Translations under genes and position numbers: made by a program
Source: CAYXXZ01 sp964469165
Lineage (GTDB): Bacteria > Pseudomonadota > Gammaproteobacteria > Pseudomonadales > Porticoccaceae
Assembly: GCA_964469165.1 (NCBI GenBank)
Contig: CAYXXZ010000024.1
Span: 1-33,855, forward strand
Reading direction: 5' to 3'
Length of the DNA stretch: 33,855 bases
The notes under the pieces: model-generated
Databases searched by the model: none
The model's input: only the letters and a program-made list of their open reading frames with translations
Told to the model about the DNA's origin: nothing
Shown here: in pieces, positions 1-7,789 of the stretch
Numbering within the stretch: the first letter of the stretch is position 1
Layout of the letters: each line of letters opens with the position of its first letter

Positions 1-840
1 ACCCGTGTGGTAGTGATAGCTCTCGAGCTGACACAAGTCCAGAAAAAGACGCAGCGCAGGGAAGCGCTCCTTCACCTTGGCCACCACCTGTTGCAGCTCA
101 TCCAGCGCCAGTTCGAGCTCGGCGGGGCCATCGGCAAAGATTTCGCGCGCCCGGTCGAGCACATCGACATCGCCGTGCAGGCCCGGCAGTTGTGCAATCA
201 TGCTGGCCAGTGCCGGGTCGTCGATATTGCGCTCGATCCATCCCGCCAGTTCGCAGGACTTGGCTTGCAGAAGCTCGAACAGTTCACCCTTGCGGGACTC
301 ATCGAGCTCGAGGATTTCCTCGATGCTGCGATAGATACCCACGTGGCCGAGGTCCAGGCATTGACCGGCAACGCCGACTTCTTCGAGCGCTTCCACCAGC
401 AAGCTGATGACTTCGATATCGGCCTCGAGGCCAGGCACACCGTAGAGTTCGACGCCGACCTGCACCGGTGAGCGACTGGCGGCCGGGCGGCGCGGGCGGG
501 TGTAGAGCACGGTCGTCGCATAGCAAAGCCGGTTGGGGCCCTTGCGGCGCAGGCTGTGGGCATCCATGCGCGCGGTCTGCGGCGTGGTATCGGCGCGCAC
601 CCCCAGCATCTTGCCGCTCAGCTGGTCGGTGAACTTGAACGTGAGCTGGTCGAGATCGCGGCCCGAGCCACTCAGCAGGGAATCAGTGAATTCCATCAAC
701 GGCGGTATGACCAGGTCATAACCCCAGCGATGATAGGTGTCCAGCAACCTGCGGCGCAGGTGTTCGACAGTAATGGCCCGGTCCGGGAGAATTTCTTCAA
801 TTCCCTCCGGCAACAGCCAGCGGTCAACCTTGGTCATCAT
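1..840 (-). CDS. hisZ: ATP phosphoribosyltransferase regulatory subunit HisZ (3' end outside window)
   Basis: Partial gene: 280 codons are open from the start to the window edge, so the C-terminal part is missing. HisZ is a class II aminoacyl-tRNA-synthetase-like protein that has lost charging activity. It pairs with short-form HisG to catalyse and feedback-regulate the first step of histidine synthesis in the cytoplasm. The reading shows the HisRS-like N-terminus (DRWLLPEGIEEILPDRA), motif 2-like YATTVLYTRP and the family-typical SPVQVGVELYG. Two adjacent ATGs lie at 838-840 and 835-837. The first overlaps the DUF2065 stop (ATGA), suggesting translational coupling. The gene order hflC-DUF2065-hisZ is the Pseudomonas-like arrangement, where purA usually follows; that would lie beyond the edge. 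HisRS itself is the main alternative, but the sequence fits HisZ better. Confidence 0.93.
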   Translation of the reverse strand, partial: MMTKVDRWLLPEGIEEILPDRAITVEHLRRRLLDTYHRWGYDLVIPPLMEFTDSLLSGSGRDLDQLTFKFTDQLSGKMLGVRADTTPQTARMDAHSLRRKGPNRLCYATTVLYTRPRRPAASRSPVQVGVELYGVPGLEADIEVISLLVEALEEVGVAGQCLDLGHVGIYRSIEEILELDESRKGELFELLQAKSCELAGWIERNIDDPALASMIAQLPGLHGDVDVLDRAREIFADGPAELELALDELQQVVAKVKERFPALRLFLDLCQLESYHYHTG

Positions 841-1031
841 AGAAGATTCTTCAAAACAAACAGCAAGCCCACGCCTATGAGCATGCTGACACAGCCAGCG
901 ACGCGCATGCTCCGGTCATCGATCTGTGCCAGCCTGGCGGCCATCTTTCGCCACCTGCCCGGCGCAAGGAAAGGCATTATGCCCTCGATGACAAGCAACA
1001 GGGCAAAGGCTTTGGCCAGTTCATACCACAT
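837..1031 (-). CDS. DUF2065 small inner-membrane protein (YjeT family)
   Basis: A 64-residue protein with two hydrophobic segments, about residues 5-23 and 44-62, joined by a basic loop (GRWRKMAARL). This matches the two-helix hairpin of the DUF2065/YjeT family, whose function is unknown. The family is found next to hflC across gammaproteobacteria. The stop codon overlaps the hisZ start by the ATGA arrangement, so the two are probably co-translated. It is separated from hflC by about 150 bases that include a terminator, so it may have a separate promoter, which I could not place. Confidence 0.85.
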   Translation of the reverse strand: MWYELAKAFALLLVIEGIMPFLAPGRWRKMAARLAQIDDRSMRVAGCVSMLIGVGLLFVLKNLL

Positions 1032-1084
1032 GTACAGCCTCGTCTGAGGTGGGCGGTGGGCGGAAAAACGAAAGCGGCAGCCGC

Positions 1085-1106
1085 AAAAAAGCCGGGTTGC
1101 CCCGGC
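1085..1106 (-). terminator. Rho-independent terminator after hflC
   Basis: On the minus strand a 6-bp stem GCCGGG/CCCGGC closes a GCAA tetraloop and is followed directly by TTTTTT. It lies about 80 bases past the hflC stop and before DUF2065. The hfl operon probably ends here, at least in part. Confidence 0.8.
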
Positions 1107-1184
1107 GTGCGGATTCTAGCACTCTTTGGCGCCGCGGGCATCATTCCTGTGCAAAAGATACCCGCGGCTCAACGCGTTGCCAAC

Positions 1185-2057
1185 TCAGCGACCGCGCTGG
1201 CTGTCCATGTAACGGAAGAAGTCGCTTTCGGGATCGACCAGCATGATGTCACCCTTGTTGCTGAAGGACTGCTGGTAGGCACTCAAGCTGCGCGTGAAAG
1301 CGTAGAACTCGGCGTCCTTGCCAAAGGCTTCGGCGTAGATGGCGGTGGCTTCGGCATCGCCGAGACCGCGCAGCATCTCTCCTTCACGATAGGCATTGGC
1401 CTCGATGATGGTCTTCTGGCGGTCGGCATCGGCACGGATTTTTTCCCCCTGCTCGTTGCCCTTCGCCCTCAGATCGCGCGCTTCCTTCTCGCGCTCGGCG
1501 GTCATTCGGGTGAACACTTGCTCGCTGACCTCATCCGGCAGGTCGATGCGCTTGACCCGCACGTCGATCACCTCGATACCCAGGGCAGCTTTCACCCCCA
1601 GATTGAGGTCCGTGAGAATCGCCTGCATGAGCGCGTCGCGCTGCCCGGAAACCACTTCACGCAAGGTGCGGGTACCGAACTGGTTGCGCAGGCCGGCATT
1701 GACCCGGGTGGCGAGGCGGTTGTGAGCCACCGACTCATCACCGCCGGTGGCGCGATAATAGGCGCCCACGTCGACGATGCGCCATTTGGCGTACGAATCC
1801 ACCATCAAGCGTTTGCGCTCACTGGTGAAGAAACTCTCGGTGGCGGAGTCCAGGGTGAGAATCCGGGCATCGAACTTGCGTACCTGGTTGACGAAGGGAA
1901 CCTTGAAATGAAGTCCCGGCTCGATGTCTTCCTGCACCAGCTCACCAAAGCGCAGCATCACGGCGCGCTCGGTTTCCTTGACCACGAACACGCAGCTGGC
2001 GGCAAAAAGCAGCGCCAGGGCGATGACGATCAAAAGTCCTGTCTGTTTCGGGTTCAT
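1185..2057 (-). CDS. hflC: HflC, SPFH/prohibitin subunit modulating FtsH
   Basis: A 290-residue SPFH/band 7 protein with one N-terminal membrane anchor (about residues 7-24, GLLIVIALALLFAASCVFVV). The periplasmic band-7 domain follows, then a coiled region rich in E, K, R and A (RMTAEREKEARDLRAKG). HflC forms a large cage with HflK around the FtsH protease in the inner membrane and modulates degradation of membrane proteins and regulators. The start ATG shares one base with the hflK stop (TAATG at 2055-2059), which implies coupled, stoichiometric translation. Length and layout are typical for the family. Confidence 0.96.
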   Translation of the reverse strand: MNPKQTGLLIVIALALLFAASCVFVVKETERAVMLRFGELVQEDIEPGLHFKVPFVNQVRKFDARILTLDSATESFFTSERKRLMVDSYAKWRIVDVGAYYRATGGDESVAHNRLATRVNAGLRNQFGTRTLREVVSGQRDALMQAILTDLNLGVKAALGIEVIDVRVKRIDLPDEVSEQVFTRMTAEREKEARDLRAKGNEQGEKIRADADRQKTIIEANAYREGEMLRGLGDAEATAIYAEAFGKDAEFYAFTRSLSAYQQSFSNKGDIMLVDPESDFFRYMDSQRGR

Positions 2058-3208
2058 TACCTCAGCCCCCTCTTCTCGGTCGCGCCGGACTGGCTGTTGA
2101 CGCGCTTCGCGATGGCTTCGGCAATGGCACTGATCTGCGCTGCGCTGAGCCCCTGCGAGCCCGGAGTGGCGCCGCTCGAATCGACCGCCTTGTCCAGTGG
2201 CAGGTAGAAAATATTGTTGCCGTCACTGGTGTTGACCATGACCTTGGTACTGCGCGTCATGACGTTCTGCATGGCGTCCAGGTAGAGGCGCTGGCGGGTC
2301 ACGTCCGGTGCCTTGGCATATTCCACAAGGAGATTCTCGAAGCGTTGCGCCTCACCCTCCGCCTCGGCGACGACGCGCGCCTTGTAGCCTTCCGCCTCTT
2401 CTATGATGCGCTGGGCGCGACCGCGCGCCTCGGGAATGATCGCATTGGCGTAGGACTGCGCTTCGCTGACAACGCGCTCCTGATCTTCGCGCGCCTTGAT
2501 CACGTCATCGTACGCCGCCTTGACTTCATTCGGCGGCTTGGCGTCCTGGATGTTCACCTTGACGACGTGGATACCGGTCTCGTAGCTGTCCAGATACTGT
2601 TGCAGGCGCTCCATCACCTCGATGCCGATCTGCTCCCGGCCCGTGGAGATCACCTCGTCCAGCTCCGAGCTGCCGACCACATGCCGCAACGCGCTGTCGG
2701 TGGCATGCTGAAGGCTCGTTTCGGGATTCTTGACATTGAGCACGAACGATTTGACGTCCTCGATGTTGTACTGCACCACCAGTTGCAGATCGACGATGTT
2801 TTCATCCTCGGTCAGCATCAGGTCGCGGGATTTGTTGTGGTACTGGCGCTCCTCGGTGACGCGCTCCTTGAAAACGGTATCGATCAGCGGTGGATTCCAG
2901 TGCAGGCCCGGATTGACCGTTTCCAGGTACTTGCCGAAACGCAGCACTACCGCGCGCTCCTTCTCGTCCACCTGGTAGACGCCGGCAAAGCCCCAGATCA
3001 CCAGAATCAACACCAACACGACGGGCACGAGACCACGGCCGAAGATCGGGCCAGCGCTGCCGCCACCATCACCGCCGTTGCCGCCCTTGCCACCGAACTT
3101 GGCGAACTTGTCGCGCACTTTCTTCAGGGCTTCATCCAGATCCGGCGGCCCTCCTCCTTGACCGCCACCCCAGGGATCCTTGCCGCCGCCGGGTTCATTC
3201 CAGGCCAT
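2057..3208 (-). CDS. hflK: HflK, SPFH/prohibitin subunit modulating FtsH
   Basis: A 383-residue partner of HflC. The cytoplasmic N-terminus is glycine-rich (DPWGGGQGGG, residues 11-20, and a second Gly stretch at about 39-50). One transmembrane helix follows at about residues 60-79 (VPVVLVLILVIWGFAGVY), then the band-7 domain beginning DEKERAVVLRFGKYL. A long Ala/Glu helix (AEGYKARVVAEAEGEAQRF) precedes the C-terminal tail. It forms the HflKC-FtsH complex in the inner membrane. It overlaps hflC by one base downstream and starts 58 bases after hflX. A good extended -10 promoter sits in that gap, so hflKC can probably be made independently of hfq-hflX. Confidence 0.96.
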   Translation of the reverse strand: MAWNEPGGGKDPWGGGQGGGPPDLDEALKKVRDKFAKFGGKGGNGGDGGGSAGPIFGRGLVPVVLVLILVIWGFAGVYQVDEKERAVVLRFGKYLETVNPGLHWNPPLIDTVFKERVTEERQYHNKSRDLMLTEDENIVDLQLVVQYNIEDVKSFVLNVKNPETSLQHATDSALRHVVGSSELDEVISTGREQIGIEVMERLQQYLDSYETGIHVVKVNIQDAKPPNEVKAAYDDVIKAREDQERVVSEAQSYANAIIPEARGRAQRIIEEAEGYKARVVAEAEGEAQRFENLLVEYAKAPDVTRQRLYLDAMQNVMTRSTKVMVNTSDGNNIFYLPLDKAVDSSGATPGSQGLSAAQISAIAEAIAKRVNSQSGATEKRGLR

Positions 3209-3240
3209 CTATATACTCCAGGCTATTTTTACAGGTTGGC

Positions 3241-3270
3241 ATTCTATCAGTACCCGGCGAGCCCTGTCAG
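3241..3270 (-). promoter_or_regulatory. Candidate internal sigma-70 promoter for hflKC
   Basis: Minus strand: CTGACA (-35, 3265-3270), 18-base spacer, TAGAAT (-10, 3241-3246), with a TG one base upstream of the -10 (extended -10). The -35 overlaps the hflX stop codon. The predicted transcript starts near 3234, about 26 bases before the hflK ATG. Confidence 0.5.
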
Positions 3271-4583
3271 GCGGATTGCCTGTCGTTCAGGCCGACCTTC
3301 AAGATCAGTTCCTGCGGGCTCAATCCTTCCGTTTTGAGCAGGCGATTGAACTCCGCAGCGGGCATCCGCACCCTCAGTTCGACACCGCCGGCAGTCCCCG
3401 GCGCCTCACTGCGAACAGCATTCATTTCAAACAAGCGCGCCCGCAAACGACCCTGGTCCGGTGCCAGATACAGCGTCTCGTCGACCATGTCCGAGACCAG
3501 CAGCTCACTGACGGCCCTCATCAGAAGATCGAGGCCCTCGGCGCGGGCCGCGGAAACCCACACCGCGACAGGCTTGCCGTTCTCGTCGCGATCGATGCGC
3601 GGCTGGGTATCGTCGAGCAGATCGATCTTGTTGTAGATCAGCAACTGGGGATTTTCGCCGGCGCCGATATCCTCCAGCACTTTTGCCACGCTCTCCATGT
3701 TGCGCTGACGATTGTCGCTGTAGGCATCGATGACATGGAGCAGAAGCGTCGCGCTGGCGGCCTCCTCCAGCGTGGCGCTGAACGCCTCGACCAGTTTGTG
3801 CGGCAAATGGCTGATGAAGCCCACGGTATCGGCGAACACCACCGGCCCCACATCCTCCAGTTGCACGCGGCGCATGGTGGGGTCGAGCGTTGCGAACAGC
3901 TTGTCTTCGGCGAGAACCTGCGACGCGGTGAGGCTGTTGAAAAGAGTGGACTTGCCGGCGTTGGTGTAGCCGACGAGAGACACGGTGGGCAGTTCCGCGC
4001 GCTTGCGCGAGCGACGCCCCTGATCGCGCTGCTTGCGGACCTTTTCCAGGCGCTTGTTCAGCGAGGAAATGCGCTCGCGGATCAGGCGGCGGTCGGTTTC
4101 GAGCTGGGTTTCCCCCGGCCCGCGCATGCCGATACCGCCCTTCTGGCGTTCGAGGTGAGTCCAGCCCCGCACCAGCCGCGTCGACATGAATTCGAGCTGC
4201 GCCAGCTCCACCTGAAGCTTGCCTTCATGGGTGCGGGCACGCTGAGCAAAAATATCGAGGATCAGCCCGGTGCGATCCAGAACACGGCAGTCGAGAAATT
4301 TTTCCAGATTGCGTTGCTGGCTCGGAGAGAGGTTGTGATTGAAGATGACGAGCTCCGCGCCATGTTCGGTAACACGCGCTTTCAGCTCGTCGAGCTTGCC
4401 TTTGCCAACAAAAAAACGGGCATTGGGACCCTGGCGCTTTCCAGTGACGAAATCGACGGGATCACCGCCTGCGGAAAGCACCAGTTCTTCAAATTCCCGG
4501 GGATCGTCCGGTTCGTTTTCAGTTTCCAGTTCCAGGTGAACAAGTAACGCCAGCTCACCGGACGCGGGACGATCGAAAAACAA
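3267..4583 (-). CDS. hflX: GTPase HflX, ribosome-splitting factor (TTG start)
   Basis: A 438-residue TRAFAC GTPase that binds 50S subunits and rescues or splits stalled ribosomes, especially under heat stress. The HflX N-terminal domain is followed by a glycine-rich linker (GGIGMRGPGETQLETDRR) and a coiled segment. The G domain follows with G1 GYTNAGKST, G3 DTVGF and G4 NKID. The start is TTG (4581-4583): the reading MFFDRPASGE aligns with how family members begin. AAGGTG, overlapping the hfq stop, lies about six bases upstream, and no suitable ATG exists nearby. The gap to hfq is 10 bases, so HflX is probably translated from the hfq message. The basic C-terminal tail is of usual length. Confidence 0.96.
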   Translation of the reverse strand: MFFDRPASGELALLVHLELETENEPDDPREFEELVLSAGGDPVDFVTGKRQGPNARFFVGKGKLDELKARVTEHGAELVIFNHNLSPSQQRNLEKFLDCRVLDRTGLILDIFAQRARTHEGKLQVELAQLEFMSTRLVRGWTHLERQKGGIGMRGPGETQLETDRRLIRERISSLNKRLEKVRKQRDQGRRSRKRAELPTVSLVGYTNAGKSTLFNSLTASQVLAEDKLFATLDPTMRRVQLEDVGPVVFADTVGFISHLPHKLVEAFSATLEEAASATLLLHVIDAYSDNRQRNMESVAKVLEDIGAGENPQLLIYNKIDLLDDTQPRIDRDENGKPVAVWVSAARAEGLDLLMRAVSELLVSDMVDETLYLAPDQGRLRARLFEMNAVRSEAPGTAGGVELRVRMPAAEFNRLLKTEGLSPQELILKVGLNDRQSA

Positions 4584-4593
4584 TCAGTTCACC

Positions 4594-4848
4594 TTAATTG
4601 TCGTCATCTCCGCCTTCGCCTTCCTGAGGAGCAGCGGGCAGACGCACGGGTCTGGACGGCACGACAGTGGAAATGGCGTGCTTGTAGACCATCTGGCTGA
4701 CGGTGTTTTTCAGCAGCACGACGAACTGGTCGAAAGACTCGATCTGGCCCTGCAGCTTGATGCCGTTGACCAGAAAGATGGACACGGGAACACGCTCCTT
4801 ACGAAGCAGATTCAAAAAAGGGTCTTGTAGATTATGCCCTTTTGACAT
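4594..4848 (-). CDS. hfq: RNA chaperone Hfq
   Basis: An 84-residue Sm-like protein that forms a hexameric ring and promotes pairing of small RNAs with mRNAs. Sm1 (VPVSIFLVNGIKLQGQIESF) and Sm2, with the hallmark YKHAIS, are intact, as is the proximal-face QDPFLN. The acidic tail ends GEGGDDDN. The reading frame extends 13 codons further upstream. The start chosen at 4848 (MSKGHNLQ) has an almost ideal AAGGAG seven bases ahead and matches the universal Hfq N-terminus. It sits between miaA (97 bases upstream) and hflX, as in most gammaproteobacteria. Confidence 0.98.
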   Translation of the reverse strand: MSKGHNLQDPFLNLLRKERVPVSIFLVNGIKLQGQIESFDQFVVLLKNTVSQMVYKHAISTVVPSRPVRLPAAPQEGEGGDDDN

Positions 4849-4945
4849 TGCGTTTCTCCTTATCTGAAAGCGCCAGAAAAAGAACACATACTCTAATCGG
4901 GCGCAAAAGGGTTAAATGACACTCGGCGTAAAGGCGGCAATCATA

Positions 4946-5950
4946 TCATCCGCCTGGCGGATTATATATGGGGCGATCGTCTAAAATTTTCAAGGCATCC
5001 GCCACCAGATTTTCCAGCGTCAGAAACCGACTGCCACCATCGTCCACCGCAATCCGCTGAAGATCGGGCCAGTCCCGCAGCCAGGTGAGCTGGCGCTTGG
5101 CCAACTGGCGGGACGCGGCAATGGCTTTGCCGATCATTTCCTCACGACTTACCGCGCCCTCGAGATACTCCCACATCTGGCGATAGCCGACCGCTCTCAT
5201 CGCCGCGTGTGACAGGCTCAGATCACCCCGTTTGCGCAGGGTTTTGACTTCATCCTCGAGACCGAGTTCCAGCATGCGGAGAAATCTTGTCGCGATGCGT
5301 TGATGGAGCAGCGCCCGGTTCCGCGGCACCAGGGCAATCTGAACGATGTCGTATTCATCGCCGATGCCTTTGAGCGCGCCCGCTGAGAAGCGCGCCTTCA
5401 ACTCACTGGCGGGAACACCGCTGATGCGGAAGATTTCCAGGGCACGCTGAATGCGCTGGGAATGATTGGGATGCAGGGCGGCGGCGCTCGCCGGATCGAC
5501 TTCGGCGAGGCGGCGGTGCATTTCGGGCCAGCCGTGTTGCGCGGCCTCGGCGCAGATCGCGGCGCGCACCCCGGGGTCGGACGGCGGCAGATCCGCGAGT
5601 CCTTCCAGCAGCACACGAAAATACAGCATGGTACCCCCGACCAGCAGCGGCACTTTGCCCTCGGCGGCAATGCGCGCCATGAGCGGGATGGCATCGCTGG
5701 CAAAATCCGCCGCCGAATAAGCCTCGGCGGGATCGCGAATGTCGAGCAGATGGTGGGGCGCGCGGGCGAGAAATTCGCGATCGGGCTTGGCGGAGCCGAT
5801 GTCCATACCCCGGTAGACCAGCGCGGAATCCACACTGATGATTTCCGCGGGAATGTGATGCAGAAGCTCGGCGGCGAGGTCCGTCTTGCCGGTGGCCGTC
5901 GGCCCCATGAGAAAAACTGCCAGCGGCCTGGCTTGCGGTGGCGGGACCAT
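4946..5950 (-). CDS. miaA: tRNA dimethylallyltransferase MiaA
   Basis: This 334-residue enzyme transfers a dimethylallyl group to N6 of A37 in tRNAs reading UNN codons, the first step toward ms2i6A. The P-loop GPTATGKT lies at residues 16-23. It is followed by the substrate-site DSALVYRGMDIGSAKP and the motif VGGTMLYFRVLLEGLA. The frame opens 25 codons earlier inside mutL. I chose ATG 5950 because it shares one base with the mutL stop (TGATG) and gives the usual family N-terminus just before the P-loop. It is part of the nnr-to-hflC operon. Confidence 0.96.
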   Translation of the reverse strand: MVPPPQARPLAVFLMGPTATGKTDLAAELLHHIPAEIISVDSALVYRGMDIGSAKPDREFLARAPHHLLDIRDPAEAYSAADFASDAIPLMARIAAEGKVPLLVGGTMLYFRVLLEGLADLPPSDPGVRAAICAEAAQHGWPEMHRRLAEVDPASAAALHPNHSQRIQRALEIFRISGVPASELKARFSAGALKGIGDEYDIVQIALVPRNRALLHQRIATRFLRMLELGLEDEVKTLRKRGDLSLSHAAMRAVGYRQMWEYLEGAVSREEMIGKAIAASRQLAKRQLTWLRDWPDLQRIAVDDGGSRFLTLENLVADALKILDDRPIYNPPGG

Positions 5951-7770
5951 CAGCGGCCCCGCAGGAACAGGTTGTCCAGCTCGGTCAAGGGCATCTGCAC
6001 CCAGGTGGGACGACCGTGGTTGCACTGGCCACTGCGTTCGGTTTCTTCCATGTCGCGCAGCAGCGCGTTCATTTCCGGCACCGTCAAACGGCGGTTGGCA
6101 CGCACCGAGCCGTGGCAGGCCATGGTCGACAACAGCTCGTTCTGGTGGGCTTCGATTCGCTGGCTGGCGCCCTGGGCGATCAGATCGGCGATGACGTCGC
6201 GCACCAGTTGCGTGACATCGGACCCCCTGAGCAGAGAGGGCATTTCCCTCACCACCAATGTTTCAGGGCCGGCGCGCTGCAGCACGAAGCCGAGCTGGCT
6301 GAAAAGTGCCTGATACTCTTCGACCGCATCCGCCTCCCTCTCGCTCACGGCCAGCGTTTCCGGCACCAGCAGCGGCTGCGATGCGAGCCGGGTTTCCGCA
6401 AATGCCGCCTTGAGGCGCTCGTAGGTGATGCGCTCGTGGGCGGCGTGCATATCCACCAGCACCAGTCCGGCGGCGTTTTCGGCAAGAATGTAGATGCCCT
6501 TGAGCTGCGCGATGGCAAAACCCAGGGGCGGAATGTCCTCGTCATCCGCGCGTGCATCCCCGATGCGCGGCGCGCTCGCCGTGGCGGCGGGCTGGTGCAG
6601 GTTGCGGTAGACGTCCATTTGGCCGAGCGCCGACCCCGTGGTCGGCCTGCTCCCGGCAGAGGCATAACCACCGCCACCGACCAGCCCGCGCATACTTTCC
6701 TGCACGGGTTGCGGCGCCTGCAACTGCGAGACGGTCGTGAGGCGGGCGGGCGCCATGCCATCCGCCGGACGCATATCGGCAACGGCGCGGTGGGTGGCAG
6801 AAAACAGAAAATCGTGCACCTGGCGGCTCTCGCGAAAGCGCACCTCGTGCTTGGTCGGGTGAACGTTGACATCCACTTCGGTGGGGTCGATGTCAAAAAA
6901 CAAGACATAAGCGGGATGGCGGCCCTGATAAAGCACGTCCTGATAGGCCTGGCGCACGGCGTGAACCACGACCTTGTCGCGGATGGTGCGACCGTTGACG
7001 AAGAAATATTGCAGGTCCGCCTGGCTGCGCGAAAAGGTCGGCTGGGCAATCCAGCCCCACAACTTCATGCCCGAGCGCTCGAGCTCGATATAGAGCGCGT
7101 TTTCCATGAAGGTGGCGCCACAGACCATCGCAACCCGGCGCTCCTGCTCCACACGGGAACGCGCTGCGCGAAAGTCATGCACCAGCTTGCCGTTGTGGCG
7201 CAGTACGAAAGACACCTCGAAATGGCTCAGTGCCAGTTTGCGCACCACGTCTTCGATGCGCCCGAACTCGGTTTTTTCACTGCGCAGGAAACGCCGCCGC
7301 GCCGGCGTGTTGAAGAACAGATCGCGCACTTCCACCGTGGTGCCGCGCGGGTGTTGCACCTGATCCACGTCGACGGCCATATCGCGGCCTTCGCCGCGCG
7401 CGCGCCAGCCCGGACCGCTGTCGCCGGTGTTGGTGAGAATCTCGAGCCGCGATACCGAGGCGATACTGGCGAGCGCCTCGCCGCGAAAGCCCAGGGTGGC
7501 AACGGCTTCCAGATCGGCGAGCTCGACGATTTTACTGGTGGCATGGCGACTCAGCGCAAGCGGCAGATCGTCCACGTCGATGCCCACGCCGTTGTCGCGG
7601 ATGCGAATGCGCTTGGCGCCGCCCGCGTCGACATCGATCTCGATCCGGCCGGCACCCGCGTCGAGGCTGTTCTCGAGAAGTTCCTTGACCACGGAGGCCG
7701 GCCGTTCGACCACTTCGCCGGCGGCGATCTGGTTGGCCAGTCTGGTGCTGAGCAATTGAATACGAGGCAT
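5950..7770 (-). CDS. mutL: DNA mismatch repair protein MutL
   Basis: A 606-residue GHKL ATPase that links MutS mismatch recognition to strand incision. N-terminal ATPase motifs are intact: NQIAAGEVVERP, ENSLDAGA, DNGVGI, GFRGEAL and FFNTPARRRF. A variable linker (about residues 330-410) precedes the C-terminal dimerisation domain. That domain contains DMHAAHERITYE near residue 437, which fits the metal-binding DQHA(X)2E(X)4E endonuclease motif with Met for Gln. It also has ACHGSVRA and CNHGRP, resembling the other nuclease-linked motifs. E. coli MutL lacks this signature, while Pseudomonas-type MutL has it, so this protein probably nicks DNA itself. It starts 19 bases after amiB and overlaps miaA by one base. 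Confidence 0.97.
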   Translation of the reverse strand: MPRIQLLSTRLANQIAAGEVVERPASVVKELLENSLDAGAGRIEIDVDAGGAKRIRIRDNGVGIDVDDLPLALSRHATSKIVELADLEAVATLGFRGEALASIASVSRLEILTNTGDSGPGWRARGEGRDMAVDVDQVQHPRGTTVEVRDLFFNTPARRRFLRSEKTEFGRIEDVVRKLALSHFEVSFVLRHNGKLVHDFRAARSRVEQERRVAMVCGATFMENALYIELERSGMKLWGWIAQPTFSRSQADLQYFFVNGRTIRDKVVVHAVRQAYQDVLYQGRHPAYVLFFDIDPTEVDVNVHPTKHEVRFRESRQVHDFLFSATHRAVADMRPADGMAPARLTTVSQLQAPQPVQESMRGLVGGGGYASAGSRPTTGSALGQMDVYRNLHQPAATASAPRIGDARADDEDIPPLGFAIAQLKGIYILAENAAGLVLVDMHAAHERITYERLKAAFAETRLASQPLLVPETLAVSEREADAVEEYQALFSQLGFVLQRAGPETLVVREMPSLLRGSDVTQLVRDVIADLIAQGASQRIEAHQNELLSTMACHGSVRANRRLTVPEMNALLRDMEETERSGQCNHGRPTWVQMPLTELDNLFLRGR

Positions 7771-7789
7771 GACTGCGCTGCTGACAAAG

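Noticed and set aside
1056..2207. Long open frames on the plus strand opposite hflC, hflX, mutL, nnr, aceE and others (up to about 1070 codons).
   Set aside because: They are antisense shadows of strongly conserved genes in GC-rich DNA and encode compositionally odd, His/Arg/Gly-rich products without domains.
4849..4945. Search for heat-shock or sigma-70 promoters before hfq.
   Set aside because: Only poor matches were seen; a promoter in the miaA-hfq gap is likely from other species but cannot be placed here.
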